A stretch of 64,000 nt of DNA from the NCBI GenBank assembly GCA_964619535.1, contig CAZUEX010000004.1, forward strand, positions 186,001 to 250,000, given 5' to 3'. A program made the translations under genes and the position numbers. This DNA comes from Leptonema sp964619535. GTDB lineage: Bacteria > Spirochaetota > Leptospiria > Leptospirales > Leptonemataceae. Shown one piece after another: positions 32,386 to 41,745 of this stretch. The notes beneath the pieces were generated by a model that was not told the DNA's origin, did not search any database, and saw nothing but the letters and a program-made list of their open reading frames with translations. Position 1 is the stretch's first letter, and the number at the start of each line of letters is the position of its first letter.

Positions 32386-35148
32386 TTATTTATTGAGCAA
32401 AAGCGCCTCGTTCAGGAGGGCCTGTTGCTCTTTTACGTGTACCTTGTAATAACCGGTAGCCGGACTGGGAGAGGCAGGGCGACCGTAGTAGTTCAGCCTG
32501 CTTTTGCACATATGGCCAAGCAGGTTTTCCATGTAGATCCACGCGCCCTGGTTCCTTGGTTCTTCCTGAACCCAGCCCACTTCTTTCACTGCCGAATAGC
32601 TTTCCAGAACCGCCTGGATGTCGCGATCCGGGAAGGGATAGAGCTGTTCGACACGAATAATAGCCGTATCTGTAATGCCGGCATTCTTGCGAGCTTCGCT
32701 TAACTCATAGTAGATCTTGCCAGAGCAGAAAAGCACACGTTTTACATTGCCTGGCTCGATGGCAGGATCTGTCTCTGGAATCACATCCTTAAAGCGACCG
32801 GACAGAAAATCTTCCGGTCTGGACACAGCCTCGGGATGTCGCAGCAAGGACTTGGGCGACATGACGATCAGAGGCTTGCGGTAGTTACGATGCATCTGCC
32901 GGCGAAGCAGGTGATAGATCTGTGCCGGTGTTGTCGGGTAGCAGACCTGCATGTTGTGCTGGCTGCAGAGCTGCAGGTATCGCTCCAGACGGGCGCTGGA
33001 ATGTTCGGGGCCCTGGCCTTCATAGCCATGCGGCAGAAGCAGGGTAAGCCCGGACATCCGCTTCCATTTTGCTTCGGAAGACGAGATAAACTGATCGATG
33101 ATGACCTGGGCACCGTTTGCAAAGTCGCCGAACTGTGCCTCCCAGATCACCAGTGTGGATGGATCGGCCAGTGAATAGCCGAACTCAAATCCCAGCACTG
33201 CCTCCTCTGAGAGAAGGGAGTTCAGAACCTCAAAGTTTGCCTTGCGGCCCGGTAGCTGTGTCAGGGGAACGAACTCTGCTCCCGTCTTCGTATCGAAGAC
33301 GCTGGCATGGCGGTGCGAGAATGTGCCACGTTTGGAGTCCTGACCCGATATGCGAACTGAGAATCCCTCTGCAAGAAGGGTTCCATAGGCAAGCAGCTCG
33401 CCCATCCCCCAGTCCACGCCTCTTGAATTCTCGGGCTCGAAGATCATCTTGCGACGTTCTTCGAAGAGGCGCTGCAGCTTCCTGTTCAGTGTAAAGCCGG
33501 AGGGAACGCTGGTTATGGCCTCTGCGGCCTTTTTGAGAAGGGTATCAGAAACGCCTGTGTCGGGGTTGGAGTCGGGATCGATCTTTTTCAGACCACGCCA
33601 CTTACCCTGCAGGGTTTCGATATCCACCTGGATGTTCTGCGACTGGAAGCGATGGAAGGCCTCTTCGAGGGCCTTGTTATGTCCGTCGCGGATGGCCTGC
33701 CTTTCATCGGGCGAAAGCTGATCTTCAGGCAGTGCTCGGTCGAAAACGGTAAAGGTGCCTGGATGCTTCTTGATGAGCTCATACATCTTCGGCTGCGTGA
33801 AGGCAGGCTCATCGGTTTCGTTATGGCCCCATTTGCGGAAGCAGATGAGATCGATAAAAACGTCGGAATTAAAGGCCTGGCGCCATGCAAGTGCAAAGCG
33901 TGCAGCACGGAATACGGCAATGGGATCATCACCGTTGACGTGCAGGATCGGTGTATTCAGGATCTTCGCCAGGTCTGTGGCATAGATCGTGGAGCGCGAA
34001 TCGATGGGGTCGGTGGTAAAGCCCACCTGGTTGTTCACCACGATGTGAATCGTTCCGCCAACGGCATAGCCACGCAGACCGGACATGTTGGCGCATTCGT
34101 AGTTGATGCCCTGGCCGGCCAGCGCTGCATCGCCGTGAATCAAAAGCGGCAGGTGACGCAGACGTCCTTCATCATCGGCCATCGTCTGACGTGCGCGGAT
34201 GGATCCCATGACAACGGGATTGATGACCTCCAGGTGCGACGGGTTAAAGGCCAGCGACAGGTGTACCATACGCCCTGTCATGGTCTTGTAGTCGCGAGAG
34301 AATCCCAGGTGGTATTTTACGTCGCCGGGACCGAAGTCTACCGAGACATTCTCGTTGAATTCGGCGAAGATAGCCGCCGGATCCTTGCCCATGATGTTGG
34401 CCAGGACGTTCAGACGGCCGCGGTGGGCCATACCCAGAACAATCTGCTCGACGGAATAGTTCCCGGCCTCTTCTACGATACAGGCCAGGGCAGGGATCAG
34501 GCTTTCGCCCCCTTCCAGCGAAAAGCGCTTCTTACCGGGGAAGCGTGTTGCCAGAAATTTCTCAAAAGCCTCTGCAATGTAGACCTTTGAGTAGATCAAC
34601 TTCAGCTGTTCTTTGGAAAGCGGACTGAAATAATCGTCGGATTCAATGCGTTCGGTGATCCAGTTGCGACGGTGTTCGTCGCGAATATAGAAGTACTCAA
34701 TACCCGTCGACGAGCAGTAGATCTGCTGCATCTTCTTGATGATCGTCGACAGGGTGTCGGTGACCGTCTGGCCGGCAATATTCACACGTACGATCTTCTG
34801 CAGATCGGACGGAGCGATGCCGTAACGTCCCGGATCGAGCAGGTCTTCGTCTGTGTTTTGAAAGCCAAGCGGATTGATCCGGGCCAGGAAATGCCCGTGT
34901 CGACGGTAGTCCTGGATCAGACGGTGGGCCTTGAGATTGATGTCATCCGTATCGGGGATATCTTCGGGCTGCAGGGCCAGTGACGGCCTGGCCGGTCTGT
35001 AATGCCCGCCTCCGCCGTCCACCTCGTTAAAAAGACTTCTCCACTCAGGAGCGATACTATCAGGGTCCTTAACGTACTGCTGATAAAGCTCCTCCAGAAA
35101 CTCTTTTTGATCTCCCTGGAGGACGGAGATAGCCTCGAACAGTGACAT
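32386..35148 (-). CDS. sucA: 2-oxoglutarate dehydrogenase E1
   Basis: The 920-aa thiamine diphosphate enzyme decarboxylates 2-oxoglutarate in the TCA cycle. It starts with the peripheral helix FLEELYQQYVKDPDSIAPEWRSLF. It contains GMAHRGRLNVLANIMGKD near residue 245, HGDAALAGQGINYE and GGTIHIVVNNQVGFTTDP (cofactor site), and RFGTFSHRHA-like and GYSL regions in the second half. The length is normal for OdhA/SucA. It lies 9 bp after rpsR on the same strand, an unusual pairing. Confidence 0.96.
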   Translation of the reverse strand: MSLFEAISVLQGDQKEFLEELYQQYVKDPDSIAPEWRSLFNEVDGGGGHYRPARPSLALQPEDIPDTDDINLKAHRLIQDYRRHGHFLARINPLGFQNTDEDLLDPGRYGIAPSDLQKIVRVNIAGQTVTDTLSTIIKKMQQIYCSSTGIEYFYIRDEHRRNWITERIESDDYFSPLSKEQLKLIYSKVYIAEAFEKFLATRFPGKKRFSLEGGESLIPALACIVEEAGNYSVEQIVLGMAHRGRLNVLANIMGKDPAAIFAEFNENVSVDFGPGDVKYHLGFSRDYKTMTGRMVHLSLAFNPSHLEVINPVVMGSIRARQTMADDEGRLRHLPLLIHGDAALAGQGINYECANMSGLRGYAVGGTIHIVVNNQVGFTTDPIDSRSTIYATDLAKILNTPILHVNGDDPIAVFRAARFALAWRQAFNSDVFIDLICFRKWGHNETDEPAFTQPKMYELIKKHPGTFTVFDRALPEDQLSPDERQAIRDGHNKALEEAFHRFQSQNIQVDIETLQGKWRGLKKIDPDSNPDTGVSDTLLKKAAEAITSVPSGFTLNRKLQRLFEERRKMIFEPENSRGVDWGMGELLAYGTLLAEGFSVRISGQDSKRGTFSHRHASVFDTKTGAEFVPLTQLPGRKANFEVLNSLLSEEAVLGFEFGYSLADPSTLVIWEAQFGDFANGAQVIIDQFISSSEAKWKRMSGLTLLLPHGYEGQGPEHSSARLERYLQLCSQHNMQVCYPTTPAQIYHLLRRQMHRNYRKPLIVMSPKSLLRHPEAVSRPEDFLSGRFKDVIPETDPAIEPGNVKRVLFCSGKIYYELSEARKNAGITDTAIIRVEQLYPFPDRDIQAVLESYSAVKEVGWVQEEPRNQGAWIYMENLLGHMCKSRLNYYGRPASPSPATGYYKVHVKEQQALLNEALLLNK

Positions 35149-35157
35149 AGTGTATTT

Positions 35158-35433
35158 TCAGCGTTTTACAAACGGTAAAAGGTTGGCCATTCTGGCACGT
35201 TTCACTTCCCGGGAGATCTTGCGCTGGACGCGAGCGGTAGCGCCTGTCATCCTTCGCGGCAGGATCTTACCCGTCTTTGAAACAAACTTCTCGATTACCT
35301 CGATATTCTTGTAGTCAATGTCCAGACCACGAGTATCGAGTACCTTTTTCTTGAAACGAGATCGGGGTTTGCGAACCGGTTCGCTTTCTTCACCCTGATG
35401 CTGGTTTTCCACTTCCTGATTGTCTGTAGCCAT
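35158..35433 (-). CDS. rpsR: Ribosomal protein bS18
   Basis: The 91-aa protein has the S18 core: IDYKNIEVIEKFVSKTGKILPRRMTGATARVQRKISREVKRARMANLLPF. The acidic and basic N-terminal extension of about 35 residues lacks zinc-binding Cys. S18 binds S6 in the 30S platform. The usual neighbours rpsF, ssb and rplI are absent; instead it heads the sucAB operon. GAGGAAAACG precedes the ATG, and a TATAAT-like box lies at 35499-35504 on the minus strand. Whether this is the only S18 copy cannot be told from the window. Confidence 0.94.
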   Translation of the reverse strand: MATDNQEVENQHQGEESEPVRKPRSRFKKKVLDTRGLDIDYKNIEVIEKFVSKTGKILPRRMTGATARVQRKISREVKRARMANLLPFVKR

Positions 35434-35540
35434 CGTTTTCCTCGTATGATAAATTTGTGCTTCACTTACTGTAAACTAAAAAAAATTTACTAAATTACAT
35501 TATAAACCCTGCGAACGATTTCCCTTTATCATGTTCGATT

Positions 35541-36518
35541 TCAGCCCTTTGCCTGCAGCGTTTCGATGAGAAACTCCACCTGTTTCTGGTGTTCCTTCTT
35601 ATGATCGGGATCCTGGGCTTCATCCGTGAAGATCTGCATGGACTTCTCGGTATGCAGAAGGTTAAAAAGTCCAAAGGCAGGCAGCGCTGGATGCTCTGGA
35701 TCTTCCAGGCCGGTGCTCATCATGACCGGACAGCCAATGTCCTCGGCCAGAAATATGGGATCGATGTTCTTCATCTTTTCGCGCAGCTCTTTCTTCTGTG
35801 CCGACCTTCCTTTCAGCCATTCGCTCCATTCACGGGCCAGGCTGGACTGGCTGAGAGACATCCACTGCTCATGCCATACAGGACCGGGCCTTTCCAGTGC
35901 CAGCGCCCGGATCGACTCCGGCTTGAAGGCAGCGGCAAAAAGAGCCGGTACGCAGCCCAGCCCTCTGCCCAGAAGACCGATGGCTGTATGGTTAATATTA
36001 CGATTCAGCCGCAGAAAGTCAACCGCGCGCAGTGCATCGAGGATCATGGAAACCGCCAGGCTGCGTTCAAACGGCTGTCCCTGTTGATCCAGGAAGGGGG
36101 TGGGAGGCATTGCCTGGGCGTCCCGGCTTCTTGTACTGCGCTGAGACGCTTCATGCCCTCGCATGTTCAGATGAAGATGGGCAATTCCGGCCTGAGAAAG
36201 CGGTTCGGTAATGTTTTCGTTTACACTTTCGAAGTCCGATAAATAATCGTGAAAGGTAATCACGGCCGGTATACGTTTTAGCTTGCGCGGGATGTTCAGA
36301 AACCCGGACTGAATGGTGTCATTGTGCGTGCGAAACTGAACGTCGTGAAGGGTTTCCCGTGCAAAGCTACGCTTCAGGCGCAGCTTCAGCTGTGGTTCCA
36401 TGGGAACCTTCTTCAGGGAAAGGATGACACTGTTCCAGAAGGATTGGAACTGGGCCGGACGGGCCAGTTGCGGCAGTGCCTGGTAGCATTCGTCAAATCC
36501 GGGTCGGCGGATGGCCAT
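35541..36518 (-). CDS. Alpha/beta-hydrolase fold protein lacking the usual nucleophile
   Basis: The protein of about 325 aa resembles acetyl xylan esterase-type (AXE1) hydrolases: PAVITFHDYLSDFES, LHLNMRGHEASQRS, a helix with ILDALRAVDFLRLN, and PVMMSTGLEDPEHP near the Asp position. The nucleophile elbow, normally Gly-x-Ser-x-Gly, reads LLGRGLGC, so the Ser seems to be replaced by Arg. A HKKEHQKQ segment sits near the end, where the catalytic His would be. The start is set at ATG 36518 because the longer frame would overlap the divergent cNMP gene. It may be a non-catalytic homologue. Confidence 0.72.
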   Translation of the reverse strand: MAIRRPGFDECYQALPQLARPAQFQSFWNSVILSLKKVPMEPQLKLRLKRSFARETLHDVQFRTHNDTIQSGFLNIPRKLKRIPAVITFHDYLSDFESVNENITEPLSQAGIAHLHLNMRGHEASQRSTRSRDAQAMPPTPFLDQQGQPFERSLAVSMILDALRAVDFLRLNRNINHTAIGLLGRGLGCVPALFAAAFKPESIRALALERPGPVWHEQWMSLSQSSLAREWSEWLKGRSAQKKELREKMKNIDPIFLAEDIGCPVMMSTGLEDPEHPALPAFGLFNLLHTEKSMQIFTDEAQDPDHKKEHQKQVEFLIETLQAKG

Positions 36519-36573
36519 ATTTATTATAGATTTTTTCAGCTGCAATTGCGGTAAAGCGGAATACGGAGAGACC

Positions 36574-36966
36574 ATGGAGTCCACAGGAAAGCTTTTTGAA
36601 GAGCTCGGCCATCCCCTCAGCTTTAAAGAGGGGGATTATGTCTATAAACAGGGCCAGTTGCTCGATGATCTGCGTGTGTTTTACATCCTCGAAGGGAAGG
36701 TCACACTGCGTCGCAAGCATACGGCCCTGAAACATGATGAGCTGCATTACGAAAAAGGCGACATGTTTGGCATCCTGGAGGTCTATCTGGGGAAGGCCCG
36801 CATTACCGAAGCACAGTGCATGACGGACGTGAAGCTGCTGGGCTTCACCAGGGAAGGCGTGGAGAAGCTGATGACATCGGAATTGTCGGTTTCACTGTCC
36901 ATCATTCGCAGTTTGAGCGCCATTTTACGCAAGGTGAACCGTCATATCAAGGAGCTGCCGGCCTGA
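36574..36966 (+). CDS. Cyclic nucleotide-binding domain protein
   Basis: The 130-aa protein is one CAP_ED beta-roll: FKEGDYVYKQGQLLDDLRVFYILEGKVTLRRKH, then YEKGDMFGILEVYLGKARITEAQCMTDVKLL, with a C-terminal helix. No DNA-binding domain follows. The phosphate-binding Arg-Thr/Ser signature is weak (GKARITEA). ATG 36574 follows GGAGAGACC. With the next three genes it forms a same-strand signalling operon. Confidence 0.85.
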   Translation: MESTGKLFEELGHPLSFKEGDYVYKQGQLLDDLRVFYILEGKVTLRRKHTALKHDELHYEKGDMFGILEVYLGKARITEAQCMTDVKLLGFTREGVEKLMTSELSVSLSIIRSLSAILRKVNRHIKELPA

Positions 36967-36981
36967 CCGGGGAGACTGCCC

Positions 36982-37437
36982 ATGAAGATTGAAAACCACG
37001 ACTACGATCTGATCAAGCTGGGCTTTGAAGGAGAACAGGCCATCACCCAGCAGCTGTTCTTCAAATACGGCAAAACCTACGAGCCAAAGCGAATTATCCT
37101 GCGTGAAGGGGATTCAGGGCAGGATGTGTATATCATCATTTCCGGTCTTGTTCTTGTCACAGAGCGCCAGGTGTCGGGTCAGTATCGGGTGTTGAATCGA
37201 CTGGGACCTGGCGAGATCTTCGGAGAGATGGCCCTGCTTGAGAATGAGCTGCGATCGGCCACCCTGATCTCTGCCACCGATGTAAAGCTGCTGGTTCTGG
37301 CTCCCGAACAGTTTGAGCAAATCTTTCAAACCCATCCGCGGTGGGCTTTCAAGATCATCGGTGCACTGTGTCGTCGCATTCAATCGGCCTTTACGCAGAT
37401 TTCGAACTATTACAGTGGCAAGTCAGATGTCTCGTAA
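36982..37437 (+). CDS. Cyclic nucleotide-binding domain protein
   Basis: The 151-aa single CAP_ED domain has RIILREGDSGQDVYIIISGLVLVTERQ and GPGEIFGEMALLENELRSATLISATDVKLLVL. Here the FGEMALLENELRSATL segment is a good phosphate-binding cassette (Gly-Glu ... Arg-Ser-Ala), so cAMP or cGMP binding is plausible. There is no effector domain. It is 15 bp after a similar gene and its end overlaps the next gene by 11 bp. Confidence 0.9.
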   Translation: MKIENHDYDLIKLGFEGEQAITQQLFFKYGKTYEPKRIILREGDSGQDVYIIISGLVLVTERQVSGQYRVLNRLGPGEIFGEMALLENELRSATLISATDVKLLVLAPEQFEQIFQTHPRWAFKIIGALCRRIQSAFTQISNYYSGKSDVS

Positions 37438-38515
37438 GGCATTGAATCCTGTCAGACAATGGCTTTTGAAATCCGTTCCACTGGACCTGCTGATTGCAGA
37501 ATGGCTGAAGGTGCGTCAGCTCACCTGGGTAGGGGAGGATCAGTTTCCGCCCGCACTCAGGGAACAGGCAGCCTCTGAGGCCTTTTTGCTGCGAGAGGGC
37601 GGAGATCTGCTTGGTGACCGTCGTCGTCTGCATCTTGGCCTTGTCTGTTCACAGAGCAGGTCTGTGACACGCAGCGAACGGCTTCTTTTACTGGAAGAAC
37701 TGAGGGATTACCTGGAGCGCTGTGGCCGTCGGCCAGAAGAGTATGAGTTCCTGCGGCCCACTCGCTTTCGTCTGGGCCGCATGGAGATGCGTCCTCTTTT
37801 TTTTGTACTCTGGTCTCCCGATGCTCCGCTTCTTGAGCGACTGCTGGCCGGTAAATCGGAGCTACCCGATCGCATCAGAGAAGATCGCTATACCTTTCGT
37901 GATCTGCTTCAGGAGCAAGCAGAGGAAGCCTCTTCTTCGGCCCGGCCAGGCACGGCCTCAAAGAACGATGAAGCAGGACTCCCTTTCGGGCCCGACGGAA
38001 TCGGTTATCGCATTGTGGGCTCCAGCAGGGGGCAGCTCTTTCGTAAGATGTTTGTTCGGCTGGCCGGCGATCGGCTGTTCCTGATCTACATCAGTTCTGA
38101 AGAGCGCCTGAAGGCTGCATACGTAACGGCCCTGATCGATGGCCTGTCCTCTGCGGCCTATCCGGTATATCGTCTGGAAGACCTGCTTTTAAATCATCCG
38201 CCGTCGGAAGTCCGGATCAGCGTCCTGGAAGGGCGACGTGATGGCAGTATGGAGCTTTTGAATTACCGACATGAACATGTTCTGATCCGGGACGGCGAGC
38301 TGCACAGCCTGCGCCCACAGTCCGGACGCAACCTGCATATACAGCGCTGGCAGATGCGCTGTGGAGATCGCCTGTTTTTGATCCCTTCTTCTCTGACGTC
38401 GACGGAAAAGCTCGAGCTGCAAGAGGTGGCAGGGCAATGGCCTGAACTGGATGCCCTGAATGGCTGGCTTGATACAAAGGGGGTGGGGCGGACGCTTCTT
38501 CTTTTCCAGGCTTGA
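37427..38515 (+). CDS. Unknown protein in a cNMP/SpoIIE operon
   Basis: The protein of about 362 aa is not recognised. The start at ATG 37427 overlaps the end of the cNMP gene; the frame is open to 37313 but the extra part overlaps conserved CAP_ED sequence. It is soluble and Arg/Leu-rich, mixed alpha/beta, with a Ser/Ala/Gly linker near residues 165-185 and a C-terminal half beginning GYRIVGSSRGQLFRKMFVRLAGDRLFLIYISSEERLK. Its position between cNMP-binding and SpoIIE genes suggests a signalling role (inference). Confidence 0.7.
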   Translation: MSRKALNPVRQWLLKSVPLDLLIAEWLKVRQLTWVGEDQFPPALREQAASEAFLLREGGDLLGDRRRLHLGLVCSQSRSVTRSERLLLLEELRDYLERCGRRPEEYEFLRPTRFRLGRMEMRPLFFVLWSPDAPLLERLLAGKSELPDRIREDRYTFRDLLQEQAEEASSSARPGTASKNDEAGLPFGPDGIGYRIVGSSRGQLFRKMFVRLAGDRLFLIYISSEERLKAAYVTALIDGLSSAAYPVYRLEDLLLNHPPSEVRISVLEGRRDGSMELLNYRHEHVLIRDGELHSLRPQSGRNLHIQRWQMRCGDRLFLIPSSLTSTEKLELQEVAGQWPELDALNGWLDTKGVGRTLLLFQA

Positions 38516-38555
38516 CAGAACATCGATTGAAGGACTACAATGCCAGCTCCCCCTC

Positions 38556-40436
38556 ATGGAATCCACGGAAGAATCCACGAAAACGAATAGACTGGATGCA
38601 CAGGTTGTTCAGAAAATCCTGCTTCTGCCTGTCCTTCTGGCACTGGCCTTTCTGGTCAGCGGTGTCCTGCTTCTGCATTCCTCCGTGGAATCCTTTGCCA
38701 TGTCAAACCTTGGCAATCGTGGTGCCTTCCTGCTCCAGGAGTTTCGCAATACCCTGGAGCCTGCCCTCGAGCATCAGAGGCTTTCGGCCGCTCTTATACA
38801 GGATGGACTGATCCCTTATACCGATCGAACCATGATGGTTCGCTACTTCGCTCCCTTTCTCGCGCAGAATGCCATGGTCCGTTCGCTGAACGTTGCTGTC
38901 GGCGATCGAAGCTTTATGATGCTGCGTGACAGTGAAACACGGTTCCGCATCCGAGAAGAGTATCGTGGCAGGGCACGTTATGCCAGCTGCAATGCCAGCG
39001 GGGCCTGCCAGAGCGACGGCAGCGTTGCCTATTCTTACAGAGACAGTGAATGGTATTCTGCTGTGCCCGAAGAAGATGCCATTATACGGTGGACGGATGT
39101 CTATCGCTTCAGGACAACAGGCGATCCGGGCATAACAGGCGTTACGGCCCGCCACATGGCTACCGGACAGCGCCTGATCGTTGCCTATGATCTGCGTTTG
39201 ATCGACCTGACGCATTTCTTTGAGCTCATCCGGCCCGACGAGAACCTGATACCGGTGCTGTACTTTCCCGAGGTTCAGGCCGGCCGTTTCGATAATGCCA
39301 CGATGCGAGGCCTGCTGTATCAAACAGGCCGGGATCAAAAGGGCCTCTTTGTGTCCACCGTGGACGATGCCTCCGATCCCGCCGTTGCCGCACTGGTTGT
39401 TGATCCTGAAGCGGCCCTTGAGCATGCCAGGGGCTGCCGCTGGTGGAAGGATCCGGTACAGGTGCCGGGGCTTGCAGCACAGATCTTTCTCTGTTTGCCC
39501 GAAAGCGAGCTGATCCGTCCGATGGAAACGCGTGTCGTTGCCCTGCTTCTGATCTTTGCAGCCCTGGTGCTTATGACCATCGGCATGTCCTTTTTTATCG
39601 CCCGTCAGATTACCTCACCCTACAAAGAGCAGCTGGAGCATTTCGATCATTCTCTGGATTCAACGACGAAGATGCTGGCCCGTCGCGAAAAAGAGCTCCG
39701 TCATGCCATGATGAAGATCCAGGAAGAGCTGGAACTTGCACGGAAAACACAGCTGAGCATCATCCCCGTTGTATCAAAGCAGTACGGTCCTTTGCGGCTT
39801 ACCTCGCGATATGTGCCTGCCAATTCTCTGGGAGGGGATTTTCTCGATCTTTACGATCTGCATGAATGCCTGGGATTCCTGATGGCCGATGTGTCGGGGC
39901 ATGGTATTTCATCTGCTTTGATTACGATGATGATCAAAACATCATCCACGCTGAGCAAGGATATGCTGGTTCTGCCCGATGCCTTTCTGCGCCACCTGAA
40001 TCGTACGATTTACGAAAGGACGGGGATGCATTTTATTACGGCCCTGGCCTGTTCTGTGAACTACAGCGACCTGACGCTGAAGGTGGCCAATGCAGGGCAT
40101 TGCTATCCATTGCTCTTTCGTCGTGCCACGCAGGAGTTCCATGACATAGAGGCAAACGGCATCTGCCTTGGTATCCTGGAAGATCCGACGTATGCAACCG
40201 TGGAAACACAGCTGCAATCCGGTGACTGCCTGCTTTTTTACACCGATGGTATCGTCGAAACCCTGAACGATGCAGAGCAGCTGTACGGAACAGAAAGACT
40301 GCGTCGTACGTTGCTCGAGAACAGTCACCTTTCCGGTGACGAGCTGCTCGATGCCATCTTTGTTTCTCTGAATCGATTTGCCAGACGTTCGATACGCGAA
40401 GATGACATCGCAATGATCCTGCTCGAAGTTGAATGA
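38556..40436 (+). CDS. Membrane sensor with SpoIIE/PP2C-type serine phosphatase domain
   Basis: The protein of about 626 aa has a transmembrane segment near residues 20-45 (ILLLPVLLALAFLVSGVLLLH) and an extracytoplasmic CACHE-like sensor of about 300 residues. A second transmembrane segment (VVALLLIFAALVLMTIGMSFFIA) leads to a coiled coil. The C-terminal PP2C/SpoIIE domain has NSLGGDFLDLYDL, LGFLMADVSGHGISSALITMM, VANAGHCYPLLFR, LLFYTDGIVE and RREDDIAMIL-like metal residues. It should dephosphorylate anti-sigma antagonists or similar partners. It is last in the cNMP operon. Confidence 0.88.
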   Translation: MESTEESTKTNRLDAQVVQKILLLPVLLALAFLVSGVLLLHSSVESFAMSNLGNRGAFLLQEFRNTLEPALEHQRLSAALIQDGLIPYTDRTMMVRYFAPFLAQNAMVRSLNVAVGDRSFMMLRDSETRFRIREEYRGRARYASCNASGACQSDGSVAYSYRDSEWYSAVPEEDAIIRWTDVYRFRTTGDPGITGVTARHMATGQRLIVAYDLRLIDLTHFFELIRPDENLIPVLYFPEVQAGRFDNATMRGLLYQTGRDQKGLFVSTVDDASDPAVAALVVDPEAALEHARGCRWWKDPVQVPGLAAQIFLCLPESELIRPMETRVVALLLIFAALVLMTIGMSFFIARQITSPYKEQLEHFDHSLDSTTKMLARREKELRHAMMKIQEELELARKTQLSIIPVVSKQYGPLRLTSRYVPANSLGGDFLDLYDLHECLGFLMADVSGHGISSALITMMIKTSSTLSKDMLVLPDAFLRHLNRTIYERTGMHFITALACSVNYSDLTLKVANAGHCYPLLFRRATQEFHDIEANGICLGILEDPTYATVETQLQSGDCLLFYTDGIVETLNDAEQLYGTERLRRTLLENSHLSGDELLDAIFVSLNRFARRSIREDDIAMILLEVE

Positions 40437-40437
40437 T

Positions 40438-41682
40438 TCAGGGCTTTTCGAGAATATGAAACAGTGCCTTCTGAAAGGCCTCGCTGTGCAGGATCTGAAA
40501 ATGCGAAAGCCCGACCAGACACTGAATGCGATCGTCACCGTCTTTGCGATACACCGAGTCAGAAAGCAGGGTCAGCGAGGATTCTTCGATCAGACCATCG
40601 CCAAGCCAGTTGCTCCATATGTGATTGCTGTCGCTGATCAGGCTGTAGATCTGATAGGCATCGACGTTGTCCAGCTCGCCAAAGTAATGGTTCGTGCTCA
40701 TGGGAAGCACCGGGCCCGCCTTCTTTTCGTCTTCTTCGCGAATAATACCGGCTGCCATATCGCGAAAGGCTGGCGAATGGACGTTGCCTGCAAAGCTCAT
40801 GAACTTGATGGCCCGGGACGGTGTGTCGCCCAGCCCGAAGCCAAAAAGCAGGCCTGTTTTTTCGATGAAGTAGCCGCCATCCGGCGAGCTGACAAGGATG
40901 ACCTTGCCAAGACGTTTGCGAAGGGAGCCACCGGCTCGATCGTTTGCAAGAAGCGTGCTTCGAAGGATCAATCCCCCCTGGCTGAAGCTGATCAGATGCA
41001 CGGGCACATCGGGAACGGCAGCAAGCAGAGATTCCAGGAGGGCATTGACCTCTCTGGCAAGGGCAGAGACATGCATGCCTGGATGAAGACGTAGATAGAC
41101 AGGGAAGTAGGACTGTTGTTGAAACAGCTCTGCAACGGGCTGTGGTCTGCCACTTCTCCACAGGCTTTCATCCTGATACAGGCCAGGAACACAGATCATC
41201 AAACCACGCGAGGCGGGCTTTTCCCGAAAGGCTTCGGCAACCTGCTCGGGTGTGGCATCGGCGGAGCCAAGGCGAAACGAAGTCTTGATTTCAAAGGGAT
41301 CGCGAAGCGATACAAAGCTGTCACCCAGGATGGCCGTATCGGCGATGTTTGAGGACAGGCTTTGAAAGGTTTCCTGGTCGACGATGCGCAGGGTAAGCAG
41401 GGTTTCGGCCAGTGACTCTGCTGCTCTGTGAATGGAACTGTAGATCGCTTCGAACGATACAGAACCGGCCTCTTTCAGAGAATCGCCCGTACGGCGAAGC
41501 TGACGGGCCAGCTCTGTGTTGCGCAGGACAGGGTAGTCCGAAATCGTTTCGGCCTGCTCCCCCATCCATGTCATCGATTCATACGCAAAGTTGCGTATGC
41601 CTGAAACGGCCGATTCCGTCAGGAGTCCGGTAATCTGCAGCAGAAGCCCCGGAAGGCCAGGAAGCTTCGGAAATTCACCCAT
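40438..41682 (-). CDS. Alpha/beta-hydrolase, lipase-like
   Basis: The 414-aa protein has a helical N-terminal region of about 150 residues and a C-terminal hydrolase domain. LMICVPGLYQDESLW holds the oxyanion strand, VHLISFSQGGLILRSTLL the nucleophile elbow, and VILVSSPDGGYFIEK follows. The candidate His is in CLVGLSHFQILHSEAF at the end. The substrate is likely an ester or lipid, but this is unproven. It is convergent with the SpoIIE gene, with only one base between the stop codons. Confidence 0.8.
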   Translation of the reverse strand: MGEFPKLPGLPGLLLQITGLLTESAVSGIRNFAYESMTWMGEQAETISDYPVLRNTELARQLRRTGDSLKEAGSVSFEAIYSSIHRAAESLAETLLTLRIVDQETFQSLSSNIADTAILGDSFVSLRDPFEIKTSFRLGSADATPEQVAEAFREKPASRGLMICVPGLYQDESLWRSGRPQPVAELFQQQSYFPVYLRLHPGMHVSALAREVNALLESLLAAVPDVPVHLISFSQGGLILRSTLLANDRAGGSLRKRLGKVILVSSPDGGYFIEKTGLLFGFGLGDTPSRAIKFMSFAGNVHSPAFRDMAAGIIREEDEKKAGPVLPMSTNHYFGELDNVDAYQIYSLISDSNHIWSNWLGDGLIEESSLTLLSDSVYRKDGDDRIQCLVGLSHFQILHSEAFQKALFHILEKP

Positions 41683-41745
41683 AATAGAGAAACAGCAAAA
41701 CCGGTGGAAACGGTCAAGCCGCTTTCCCTGACGGAACGGCCCTTT

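Noticed and set aside
33652..34590. 312-aa plus-strand ORF
   Set aside because: Antisense to the well-conserved sucA gene, with no ribosome site or family pattern.
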